Assembly: GCA_021292165.1 (NCBI GenBank)
Contig: CM037879.1
Location: 265,417,160 to 265,481,159 of the forward strand
Reading direction: 5' to 3'
DNA length: 64,000 nucleotides
DNA from: Shinisaurus crocodilurus
Lineage: Eukaryota > Chordata > Lepidosauria > Squamata > Shinisauridae
The notes beneath the pieces are model-generated. The model was not told where the DNA came from and ran no database searches. It saw only the letters and a program-made list of their open reading frames with translations. Both the position numbers and the translations under genes were made by a program. This document shows positions 54,621 through 64,000 of the stretch, piece by piece; within the stretch, counting starts at the first letter, position 1; the number at the start of each line of letters is the position of its first letter.

Positions 54621-56391
54621 ACATTATGAGAAGGAAAGGGAAACACAGAGTGGTGTTTCTTTTGAAGTCTACTTCTGGCCTGAATTTTTCTATAGAGCAC
54701 GGGTGCAGAACCCTTTTGAGGTGGGCCACTGGACCACTGTGGGCCAGATTATTTCAGCGGGTGTGGCCATGCCCACTGATGTCATCACCCCCTTTTCCTT
54801 CTTTTCTCTCCGTGCTTGGAGGGAGGTGGAGTCTGTGCCTCCTCCCAGTGCTGAGAAAGGGACTCCGCCGGCGTTGAGAGGCTCCTCTCATCACCAGCCA
54901 AGTCCCCGACTTCGCATGGTGCCCAGCATCCCCGTGGATACTAGGCACCATGCAAAGCTTCTCAACCCCATCCCAGGAAGAACACAGTCTGAATAGCATA
55001 TGAGCCCTCCTCTCTCTACAGGCCTTTGTTTTGGTAGTATATCTTTTGCTTACCTCAGTGCCTTTTGTCCCCTTAATGCTATTGATCTTGCTCATATATA
55101 CAAGATGTGTCCACCAGGATGCAACAATAACGAGAGTCCATTCAGCCAGCCACTTTCCGTGCTACCTTATTCTGTTCATCGTTTTGAGATTTATTTATTT
55201 TTTTATCAGTGGCAATCTTTTCTCCTACATGTTGAAGAAATGTTAACCTTGAGAAGTCAAATCAGATCTTTACACACCTCTTCCACTAGAGTCTTATTAT
55301 CTGACGCAAGAGAACGCCATGTAGTGGGATAGCTTTGTGTGAGGAGGGAGGAGAGGAGGTTGAGTGGGTAGACACGGGGATGCCTGCGCTCTTGAGAATG
55401 CACGAGGAGGAGACAAGCTTGAATGTCCGCTTCAGCGGCACGACTCTTAAAATTGTTGAATAAAAAAAAAACATTTTGTAAATCAAGGGCAAGCCTAAAA
55501 AAAACAATCCTGTAAATTGGTGTCATTATTTTCCGCAGTCCCTACCTTCTTTTTCAGATAGCTCTATTCATGCCTCCCCTCTAAGCCCTTGGCCTTTTAC
55601 ATATCCTCTCAGGCCCTCATCAAAATGCCTTTGCGCCTGCCCGCCTGTATTCCATTACCTACAGTTTGCTCCCCTTTGGAAGGTGGCCTTATATATTACC
55701 TTAGCAACCTTTTTTTTTTTTTGTATGCATGACACATCTCCGCATGAAGTCCTAAGCTCTCTCTGCACCCCCTTTTCTCTCCCCTTTTGTGGAGGCCTGC
55801 ATTCATTTTCAAAGAATGCCCTGCACAGTCTTTTATGTAGGACACTTCAAACTCTTTCATTCCTCTCTGCATTCTCAGCCATCCATTCTCTCCCTTACTG
55901 GGAGGCAGATCTTCCTCGAACTGATTATGCAGCAAAGGAAGACTAGGCCCCATTATTTGTGGAGCCTGTGTTTGATTTCACATGCCATTTAGATTAATGG
56001 AATGATATGTGCAACCGGCGAATTCTCATTAATACGGCTAATTCAATCATGTCTTTTTAGCAGTAAAGAAAGACTTGGATGAATGAAAGAGAAAAGGACC
56101 AGTCCTTGTGAAGTTTTCTCTATTTCTGAATGAATATTAAATGATAGCACAAACCCTATAGATATACTGCTGCGGCATTAGTATTGCAACGTAGCCCATC
56201 AAACCCTATCATTATTTTTATAATTAAAAGGTAGAAGAAGAAAAAATGTTTACACTGTGATTCTAAAGATATATAATTTTCATTTTTTGTGGTGAAGTCG
56301 CAGTTGCAGTAGGCGAAGATAGCCACGTTCGGAAGATGCATGCGTGAGTGCTCATGTGCAAACTGCAGGGAGGGCAGCTCTGCCTGTTCAT
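54621..56391. other. Intergenic DNA with a hAT end
   Basis: CACGGGTGCAGAACCCTTTTG (54699) and GGGCCACTGGACCACTG resemble a Charlie-type hAT terminus. The rest shows no repeat or exon that I can support. Confidence 0.4.
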
Positions 56392-56611
56392 CTTCATTAC
56401 ATTTTTATCTCACCCTTCCTTGAAGGCGCTCAAGGTGACACACACGGTCCTCCCCCTACAGGTTTTATGCTGACAAGAAAATCAGTAAAGCAGAGAGACA
56501 GTGATTGGCTCAAGGTCACCCACGTGAGCTTCGTGACTGAGTAGAGATTCGAATCCAGGTCTTCACGGTCTTTCGTCTGACACCCTAACCACTGCACCAC
56601 ATTGGCTCTAC
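56392..56611 (-). mobile_element. Diverged tRNA-derived SINE (Sauria-like)
   Basis: On the minus strand: AGCCAATGTGGTGCAGTGGT head, GATTCGAATC B box and CTCACGTGGGTGACCTTGAG core, with a tail reversed as TTTTTATCTCACCCTTCC. More diverged than the other copies. Confidence 0.8.
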
Positions 56612-56689
56612 CTTTGCAGAAGAAGAGCAAGCAGTCAGGACAACCTTGCACTGCCCCCCTCAGACATCAAACCTGGTGCAGGTAGGGTG

Positions 56690-56950
56690 CTCACTTATGA
56701 ATGGCAAAAAAAAAAGGTCACGCATCACCAATTTGCATAAAATTGGCATTTGCTAATGTGCATTCGCTAATATGCTATAGATGCAAATTTAGACATTGTT
56801 ATTATAATTTAAATTAAAACACAGTACAGTACATAGTGGGGAGGAATGTGAGCAGGTGACCTGTGTGTCTTGCTCAGTCCGCTGTCCAGGTGCTGCTGGT
56901 GGGCAACTTCAAGACCCTTCAAATAGAGGACTCTCCTCTGTAAAAGAGTA
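56690..56950. repeat. Unclassified interspersed repeat, second copy
   Basis: Partner of 40970-41340: same order of GCTCACTTATG, TTTGCTAATGTG, ACCTGTGTGTCTTGCTCAG, GCTGTCCAGGTG, CTTCAAATAGAGGA and TCCTCTGTAAA. Confidence 0.6.
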
Positions 56951-57955
56951 CACATGGCCATCCCAGGTGCACACCAAAGGATTGTTTGCACCCTCTGCCC
57001 TTTAGCTGCACGGAAATCGCTGCAGCAGCAGTAGGGAGCATCATGCAGGTGCAGAACTTTGACCAGTTGGGGCATAATAGGCCTCTGCTTTCTTTGTTTC
57101 AGTGTAACACAAGTCTGCAGGATGGCTTCAGGGCCAAAGAGATAAACTTGATCCCTTAAGCACAAGATAAGCCCCAGGGCTAAAGAAGACAACAGAACAA
57201 GATCAGCCTCTTTTTGGTCAGAATGTGTCACTCATAGGAGCCTGATTGCCTCAAACTCAGGGATGCGCTTCCTTCCTCTGAGCCTAAGACAAGCCTTCTT
57301 CACCTCCGCCCAAAAAGAAATCATGGGGGCAGGTGAGTAAAGATGCAGGGCAATGGGCTTTTTGACATGAAGCATTTATTGTGCACTCATCATTCCATAC
57401 TCACAGTTGTTTACGGGTTCTTTAGATGACGTCATGACCCTCCAGTTTCGCTTCTGGGTCTAACCAGCACTTTCGGCTAGATATTTTTAGAGCAGGGAAA
57501 ATGCAGCGTTTAATCGTCAAAGTGAAAGAAAGCACTATTTCCTCTTGTGTATTTGTGCTATTCCACTATATCACAGTGCCACATAGAGGTTATGTAGCGG
57601 AATGCAGGAAAGGAAATGCTCCTCATGTAATGCTAGGATCTTAATTCTGTGATGAAACTGAAAGTAGATGCATCAAATTAACAGCCTCGTGTAGAAAAGC
57701 CCAATGTTGGCAATATATGGAATGTAATGGACTCATATTTTTCTGTGTATTGCATTAAAATAACCCTATTTTAAGGTCACCTCCAGATAGTATCTCACAT
57801 TTTATTGTCACTCCCTGGAGAATTTAAAATATGACAAAAATTGGTATGAGTCTTTCCTGACGGGGTGTGGATCCAAGACATGGTGGGGTTGCTCTCGGGT
57901 TAAACTATTCAGGCCGGAGGTCCTGAGGATTATCCATCAAATGGCTGCCTGCTTA
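56951..57955. other. Intergenic DNA, nothing recognised
   Basis: No repeat ends, exon or RNA signal that I can support. Confidence 0.35.
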
Positions 57956-58340
57956 GAATCATAGAATCATAGAAAAGTAGAGTTGGAAGGGGCCTACAAG
58001 GCCATCGAGTCCAACCCCCTGCTCAATGCAGGAATCCAGGTCAAAGCATCCCTGACAGATGGCTGTCCAGCTTCACCTTGAATGCCTCCAGAGTGGGAGA
58101 GCCCACCACCTCCCTAGGTAGTTGGTTCCATTGTCTTATTGCTCTGAAAAGTCAGGAAATTTTTCCTGATGTTTAGGTGGAATCTAGGTTCCTGTAACTT
58201 GAGCCCATTATTCCGTGTCCTGCAAACTGGGATGATTGAGAAGAGATCCTGGCCCTCCTCTCTGTGACAACCCTTCAAGTACTGGAAGAGTGCGATCATA
58301 TCTCTCCTTAGTCTCCTCTTCTAAAGGCTAAACATGCCCA
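57956..58340 (-). mobile_element. CR1 LINE 3' end
   Basis: AGAATCATAGAATCATAG octamers, then the CR1 3' UTR and C-terminal coding region; the minus strand at 58114-58299 gives CRTRNNGLKLQEPRFHLNIRK. Same as 3610-3990, 5' truncated. Confidence 0.9.
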
Positions 58341-58924
58341 TGCTTGTTTTCTCATGTTCCAGAAGTTTTATTAAATAACATCCAGACAATTATTCTTATT
58401 CGAGAGGAAAACTTGGTGCATAAGGTGTTAACTGCAGGAAAGATTTGTATCTGTGAAAAACGGAAAGACCCAGCAGTCATAGGCATCCACTCATAGGGGA
58501 AAGGGGGTGCAACTGCGCACACACCCCGATTCCAGTCATGGCGTCATTCTGAGAGCAGCGACAACGGCTGCTGTGCTGTGCCTGCCCCATCTATCTCTAC
58601 TTTCAGTTTCCAGCCACACGGGCAAGGCTCAGGACAGGACAGACAGTCAGTAAATTAAACATGGGAGAAGGGGGAGGCCCTCGAGTTTCACTGGCGCCAC
58701 AGGAGGCATGGAGGTAGTAGCAGGCGGCAGCATGACCAGGTCTCTCCACACCAAAGTAGCTCCATTCTGAGAGCAGGAACAGCACCTCATGCTGGACACA
58801 CCTGCCCCATCCATGTCTACTCTCCAGTTCCACACCGTTGGAATATGCAACGAGATGTCAGCTCTGCTGGGAGGGTTTCTTTACGTTGACTGCCCATTAA
58901 AGGGTTAAGATAGATTGTCATAAT
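58341..58924. other. Intergenic DNA, nothing recognised
   Basis: Two similar segments (TTCTGAGAGCAGCGACAACG near 58549 and TTCTGAGAGCAGGAACAGC near 58765, each followed by CACTTTC or TCTCCAGTTCC) suggest an old local duplication. No exon. Confidence 0.35.
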
Positions 58925-59562
58925 CAGGCCTCTCCAACCTTGGGTCCCCAGATGTTGCTGGCCTACAGCTCCCAGCATACCCAGCCACAGGGCCGGATTA
59001 AGATAGGGGCTATTGGAGCGACAGCTCCAGGCCCAGATCCCAAAATAGGCCCACAACAAATAGGGACGCCGCACGGCCACGCCGGGGAAATGAGGACGTC
59101 ACCTCGCTCAGAGCGAGGTGACGTCCAGTCGCTCACCTGCGTGGGGCATTGCCGGAGGCGAGCACGCCGAGGAGCAGAGGTTGCCGCCCATTGCCACCAC
59201 GCTGGGCTGTAGAGAGCGGAGCGGCCCAGACGCCGGAGAAGGGCGCAGCAGGGCGAGGACTTCCACTGCTCGCCACTGCCAGCCTCGCCTCGAGCGCACG
59301 CACCCACCAGCGAGGAGGACATCTCTGACTGGAAGTGGAAGGAACTTCAAGGAAGAGAAGTTCCTCGAGCGGAGCAGGCAGCTGCTTCCCAGCCCGCCCC
59401 CGGCCCCGCCCGCCTCGGCCTGCCGGGCCTCGCCTTCGCCGACAGCAAGCTCCCCGCCTCCGCCGACAGCAAGCTCCTCCTCGCCTCGTCCGGCTCGGAG
59501 AGCCAGCCAGCCAGCGACTCCGGTAAGGGTTGCCCGCGCGCGTGCGCGGCGCGCCTGCCTCT

Positions 59563-59763
59563 GCAGCGTGGGCGGCTCTCTGGCTGGGCGCCGACGGACT
59601 CCCCCGGGTCAGCCTTCCCCAACTGGGTGCCCACCAGCGCTGCGGTGTTGGACTACAACTCCCATCGTGCTGGCTGGGGGTGATGGGGGCTACAGTCCAG
59701 TTCACCTGGAGGGCGCCAGGTTGGGGGAGGCTGGCCGGGTGGTGGTGGGGTGGGTGGGACTGG
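59563..59763 (+). repeat. Direct repeat copy 1 inside the hAT
   Basis: GCGGCTCTCTGGCTGGGCGC through GGTGGGTGGGACTGG. Contains a MITE of the CAGCCTTCCCCAAC...GTTGGGGGAGGCTG type. Copy 2 at 60583-60775 is almost identical apart from a short deletion. Confidence 0.88.
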
Positions 59764-60582
59764 CCCCCATATATATAAATAAAACTCGGAAGCCACTATG
59801 TCCAATGCGGCTTACTTACTCCTAAGTAAACGTGCCTAGGATTTGCGCTGCAGGGTTTGCTTCCTCCTCCATCACAGCCTCCTTCCTTTCTATGCATGCC
59901 CCTGTTTTTATTACCCAATTTATTATTTCGCAGAACAGGTCTGGGCTCGGACCGTGTTCTCCCACGCACCTCTTCCCCGCTCTGCCTTGGCGAGCCTTCA
60001 GAAATTAGCCTCTTCTTCTGGGTACGGTTTGAAACCAAAGTCCAGCCCTTCCCCGCTGGAGGCAAACCAACCCCCCGGCCTCCTTCGCAACCCCGCTTCG
60101 AAGCAGCCAGGGCTGGTGGCAGGCCGAGAAGGCCCGCTTTTTGCACGTCGGAATAGCCCACCACCTCACTGAGCAAGCTTCAGAGAAGAAGGGGTACAGC
60201 AAGGTGGGAGGGCGCCGGGGGGGGGGCAGACTTATACGCCCTGCAAGTCAGAATTTCCTGCACGCCGGTATGATTCGCCAGTGTGCCTGCACGTGTGTGT
60301 GCGTGCGCGCGCGTGCAAGTAAGTTTAAAAGACACCAATCCATCGCTTTCGTGCTGTCTTCTGGCGGCTACGTGGAAAGGACTGGGCGGGGGGACAGAAG
60401 AGAGAGCAATTGCCTGGTGGATGGATCTCTCCTTCTCTTCCCCCCCCCGCAATAATTTCTTTAATCAATTAAAACACACACACACAAAGGAGAAACGGAC
60501 TTCTCTAGCATCGCTACTTTACTAATAATTTAACACTACAAATCTTGCCTCTTTTTATCCTCGCGCCGGCGGCGGGGAAGCA

Positions 60583-60775
60583 GCAGCGTGCGCGGCTCTC
60601 TGGCTGGGCGCCGACAGACTCCCCCGGGTCAGCCTTCCCCAACTGGGGAAGCGCTGCGGTGTTGGACCACAACTCCCATCGTGCTGGCTGGGGGTGATGG
60701 GGGCTACAGTCCAGTTCACCTGGAGGGCGCCAGGTTGGGGGAGGCTGGCCGGGTGGTGGGGTGGGTGGGGACTGG
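60583..60775 (+). repeat. Direct repeat copy 2 inside the hAT
   Basis: Same block about 1.02 kb downstream; lacks a few bases after CCCCAACTGGG and has small substitutions (GACAGACTCC for GACGGACTCC). Confidence 0.88.
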
Positions 60776-61325
60776 GAGTCTCTCGCTTCGCTTGCTGGCT
60801 GCGGCGCCTCGCCCCACTCTGCCGCCCCAGCCGGATTCTTGCCTCCTTGGGCTGCGCCGCCTCTCCTTGCCGCTCTGTAATGAGGAGGCCTCGAGGTTTG
60901 TGCAAGAGACTGAGAGGAGAGTCTACTTTCGTGAGGAAGTTAGTTTGCCTTTCTTCCTCCATCCTCCCAGCCCAACTTTCCTAGGCTTGCATAACTTGCT
61001 TACTATGTCTTTTTTGCACCTCCCTTTCTTCATGTGTCCAATACTTTTTCCCTGTGTCATTCAATTTTATTACACATAACTTCATTTCTGAACTTCTTGG
61101 TTTATGTTTCTGTTTTGGCACTTTAATGGTAATTAAAATATTTAATTTGTTTTAATATAAAATTGCGTCTTCATTTTATTTATTTCCATAAAAAGGCCCA
61201 CCAAAATCCTCAGCACCAGGCCCATAATGCTCTTAATCCGGCCCTGCCCAGCCAGCATGGCTAATGGCAAGGGATTCTGGGAACTGTAGTCCAGCAACAT
61301 CTGGGAACCCAAGGTTGGCGAGTCC

Positions 61326-61904
61326 TTAAAGGGCAAAGGCAGAAACCAAGCTTCTCTGAGAAGTCAGGGGGCAGGGTTCAATTGAGCTAACCACTTAGTG
61401 GTATCAGGGGAAGGAATGCTGGACGTAGCCTAGAAACAAGTTAGAAATTCCATTCTCTCTCACTCTGACAGTTAGACTGGTCCTACAGTTAACTGACTTA
61501 ACTGACCCTTGCTCAGGTTTAGCAAGGAGATGTGTTCTCTGGTTTTTCTTACCTCACAGTACGAGTAACATATAAGAAACTGCGCTTACAAAGTCTGTAA
61601 CCGTCAAGCTTAAAGTACCTGAGAAATCATATGTTACTTCTGTTATTTACTTTAAAAACATCCACTTAGAAACAAATCCTGTGTGTGTGCGCATGTGTTT
61701 GTTTGGGTGAAGTCTACTGCTGCTGTTGTGCTCTGCCATCACCTGCAACGCGGGCAGGCGAGGCCCAGCAAGGGGAGAGATGAGTAAATTAAACTTGGGG
61801 GTGGGATTCCATCGGGTTTAGTTGGGAGTGGCTGCAATGCAAATGGTAGAATGTGGACCTGGAAGGGGCGGTGAGGCCAGCCAGTTAGGCCCTCGGAATG
61901 GGCA
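61326..61904. other. Intergenic DNA, nothing recognised
   Basis: No exon or repeat end seen. Confidence 0.35.
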
Positions 61905-62300
61905 GTAGTATGACCGGCTCCTTCTCTGGCCAGGTTCGCGCAATAATTGGGAAAAGAAGCCATGGTGGCTTCTTTCCCCAGCCCCTGCATGTGCTGGGCG
62001 TGCACCACGCCATTTCCCTAGTTACCCTCGTGGCACGTGGCTTGCCATGTTGTCTGAACCTGGCGAGATGCGTGCCGGCCGGGTTGGCTTCGAAACCACC
62101 CCAGAGCCCAGAGCTTGTTGTAGGGTTTTGGGGTGGTTTTAAAAGCCAGCCCCTGCCGTGCATCTCGCCAGGTTCACATGACACAGCAAGCTGCGTGCTG
62201 CTCGGGTAATTAGGCAAATCGCATGGCGCATGCATGGCGCGCACAGGGGGAGGGAAAAGAAGCCACCATAGCTTCTTTTCCTGATGATCCTGCAGATCTG
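61905..62300. mobile_element. Fold-back element of the 'gacacagcaagc' family
   Basis: GAACCTGGCGAGATGC (62056-62071) and its exact inverse (62160-62175) lie within larger inverted arms, including AAAAGAAGCCATGGTGGCTTC near 61952 and AAAAGAAGCCACCATAGCTTC near 62257. Related to 34353-37070. Confidence 0.6.
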
Positions 62301-62315
62301 GCCACTGATCCTAAC

Positions 62316-63118
62316 CAGGACCGGTGCAGGGCAGTTTGGCGCCCTAGGCTAAATTATATTTAGCGCCCCCCTCGTGCCGTGGGGGGGGCTCCGGAAAGCA
62401 GCCCTGCTCTGCAACCTCCCGCGCCCCCCCCGCCGCCGCCGCCGCCGCCACCGTACCCCCCCGCACGCTGCCGCTGCCGCCGCCGCCCCCCCACCTACCT
62501 TCCCAGTCCGACGCCTCCTCCGAAAAGGGACCCCCGCGCTCTGTTTTTGGCCGGGGGAAACCAGAGCAACAGGGCTGTTTAAGCCCTGTTGCCCTGGTAC
62601 TTCCCGCCAAAACAGAGCGCGGGCGGGGCTCCGGAAACAGCACGGAGAAGGTAGGTGTCGGGGGGGGAGGCGGCGCGGAGGAGAGTTGAAGCGAAGCGAG
62701 GTGGGGGGAGGTGGCGCGGGGGGAGGCGGCGCAGAGGCGAGGCGAGGCGAGGTGGGGGGCGAGGCGGCGCGGGGGGGAGGCGGCGCAGAGGCGAAGCGAG
62801 GCGAGGTGGGGGGAGGCGGCGCGGGGGGGAGGCGGCGCAGAGGCGAAGCGAGGCGAGGTGGGGGGAGGCGGCGCAGAGGCGAAGCGAGGCGAGGTGGGAG
62901 GCGGCGCGGAGGCGAGGCAAGGTAGGGGGGAGGCGCCCAGGCTCAGCCCCACCACTACTCCGGGCGCACTTACCTGGCTTTCTCAGAGAGGAGGGCGGGC
63001 GGGCGGGCGGGCAGGGCAGGAGCGCGCTGGCAGCGAAGAGGAGCGCAGCGTTCTGCGCCCTCTTCTGCTACGCGCCCTAGGCAACCGCCTAGTTGGCCTA
63101 GCGGTAGCGCCGGCCCTG
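62316..63118. mobile_element. Non-autonomous hAT with GC-rich tandem repeat, 803 bp
   Basis: Starts CAGGACCGGTGC, ends GCGCCGGCCCTG; ATCCTAAC on both sides (62308-62315 and 63119-63126). TTTGGCGCCCTAGGC near the left and GCGCCCTAGGCAAC near the right are subterminal repeats. The inside is almost pure GC, with a tandem repeat at about 62655-62925. No transposase. Confidence 0.86.
62655..62925. repeat. GC-rich tandem repeat, about 38-bp unit
   Basis: Units built from GGAGGCGGCGCAGAGGCGAA, GCGAGGCGAGGTGGGGG repeat about six times, some with an extra GGAGGCGGCGCGGGGG. The many Arg/Gly-rich open frames on both strands are artefacts. Confidence 0.88.
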
Positions 63119-63126
63119 ATCCTAAC

Positions 63127-63309
63127 CATGCAAATCACTGACTCCCCATCCTGTTGCACCTGGCATGGGCCCCTCTGGCTGAGTTCATTTTAATGCAAAG
63201 GGGAGCAATGAGTTGTTTTCCAACCCACAGGTGAGGTGGGGGGAGAACACAGGAACATCTCCCATCTGGGAAGTTTGTGTGGGGGGTGTTGCTTGTGTTA
63301 AGGGAAAAC
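63127..63309. other. Intergenic DNA, nothing recognised
   Basis: Short flank after the hAT; no signals. Confidence 0.35.
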
Positions 63310-63760
63310 TCTATTTGTAATCCTTGGATGCAGAAAGAGAGAAAACTTTATTAATTAACACAGCTGTGTGGAAGCTGGACATGCCCAGTTCCCCCGAACA
63401 AATCCAGGAAGGAATTTTTATACTTTCTAGTAGGCAAGCAGCAAAGGATGATGTTAGCAAGAATCAACATTGTGATTGGTTATTAGCATGGGAAGAATGT
63501 GGTGTCATTCTTCTTACCTTGTTTCCTCGCAACTTCTAACACAGACACACCAGGTCTGCAACTTTACAGTCAGCAAAGAAGTTACACAGTCAGCAAAGTT
63601 AAGGTCATTCACAAACTCCAAATATTGCTTTTTACTAGCAACAAGCAACCTGAATTTTGCCTTCACACTTGTAAGGACAATCCCTGCCAGTCCCAGAATC
63701 AGAAGGGAAGATACACCTATGTATCCTGGCTTTTTGTGACTTAACCACCGCCGCTGCCCC
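63310..63760 (-). mobile_element. Possible LTR fragment on the minus strand
   Basis: Minus strand shows TATAAAAATTCC (about 63412-63423) followed about 75 bases later by AATAAAGTTTTCTC (about 63332-63345), the spacing of an LTR promoter and polyadenylation site. Ends and target duplication not found. Confidence 0.3.
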
Positions 63761-64000
63761 CATAAACATCCACCTTCAATGGGAAAGCACCTTAAAACCT
63801 TCTGCTTTCACCCACAAAGGCTGGGAAACTGCTGAAAGAGAACATGGGGGAAAGGGAGAGATGGCGAACTGTCACATGATGAGGATAGCTTTTCCAGATT
63901 TCAGCTATGCTCATCATGGGCATCCACAGGAAGAGGCAAGGAGGGGCAACTGACCCCCTGGGGATGAGCCATAATCTTCAGATTCCCAGTTTTCATTAAA
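63761..64000. other. Right edge, nothing recognised
   Basis: No repeat or exon seen in this short remainder. Confidence 0.35.

Larger units (their letters stand above)
58988..61246. mobile_element. Non-autonomous hAT with CpG-rich cargo, 2259 bp
   Basis: Ends CAGGGCCGGATTAAGA and TCTTAATCCGGCCCTG are a perfect 16-bp inverted repeat. The 8-bp duplication CCCAGCCA flanks it (58980-58987 and 61247-61254). There is no transposase. The interior is CpG-island-like at 59080-59620 and 60540-60880, with a possible splice donor (CGACTCCGGTAAGG, about 59515-59528). A 0.2-kb block is repeated at 59563-59763 and 60583-60775. Confidence 0.85.
58925..61325. mobile_element. Fold-back hAT MITE, interrupted by a larger hAT
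   Basis: Left half CAGGCCTCTCCAACCTTGGG to AGCATACCCAGCCA; right half from CCCAGCCAGCATGGC to CCCAAGGTTGGCGAGTCC. Same family as 39430-39565; the hAT at 58988-61246 sits in its centre. Confidence 0.82.

Noticed and set aside
62344..63193. Long Arg/Gly/Pro/Ala-rich open frames on both strands
   Set aside because: By-products of a GC-rich tandem repeat inside a hAT element; the frames repeat the same peptide.

Overview
The window looks like nuclear DNA from a squamate reptile (lizard or snake). Supporting evidence is seven copies of a tRNA-derived SINE of the Sauria type, 5S-rRNA-derived SINEs, CR1/L3, L2-like and L1 LINE fragments, many small hAT and Tc1/mariner-type elements, and one host exon that reads as the amniote TRIM24 N-terminus. 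The species cannot be named from this sequence alone. No bacterial or viral gene organisation is present.

The only host coding sequence I can support is the first coding exon of TRIM24 (TIF1-alpha), on the minus strand at 19933-20311. It lies in a CpG island of about 0.8 kb (19800-20620) and ends in a consensus splice donor. Transcription runs leftwards, so 1-19932 is the start of TRIM24 intron 1, and 20620-64000 is upstream intergenic DNA in which I found no further convincing host exon.

The intron side (1-19932) holds a hAT element with a solo LTR inside it (939-2457), a nearly full-length CR1 LINE (3610-7350) interrupted by two SINEs, and a hAT element with a broken transposase carrying a Tc1 element inside it (7898-10977). 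It also holds a minisatellite, L3/CR1 fragments and several MITEs with clean target-site duplications.

The upstream side (20620-64000) is a mosaic. At 24011-24652 a Tigger-like MITE sits inside the duplicated target site of a hAT element. An L1 insertion lacking ORF2 (25841-27631) is flanked by a 20-bp duplication. Solo LTRs lie at 30589-31514, 33247-33865 and 45367-45689. A 2.7-kb fold-back element spans 34353-37070. A family with hammerhead-ribozyme-like cores lies at 39030-40740. A chimeric L1 spans 41950-45841. Two hAT elements at the right end (58988-61246 and 62316-63118) carry CpG-rich, promoter- or exon-like cargo.

The layering gives relative ages: SINEs and LTRs inside LINEs, a Tc1 inside a hAT, a hAT inside a MITE. 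No new multi-gene system is visible. The more unusual signals are the hammerhead-like motifs, the two tail types on the 5S SINEs, and the CpG-rich hAT elements.
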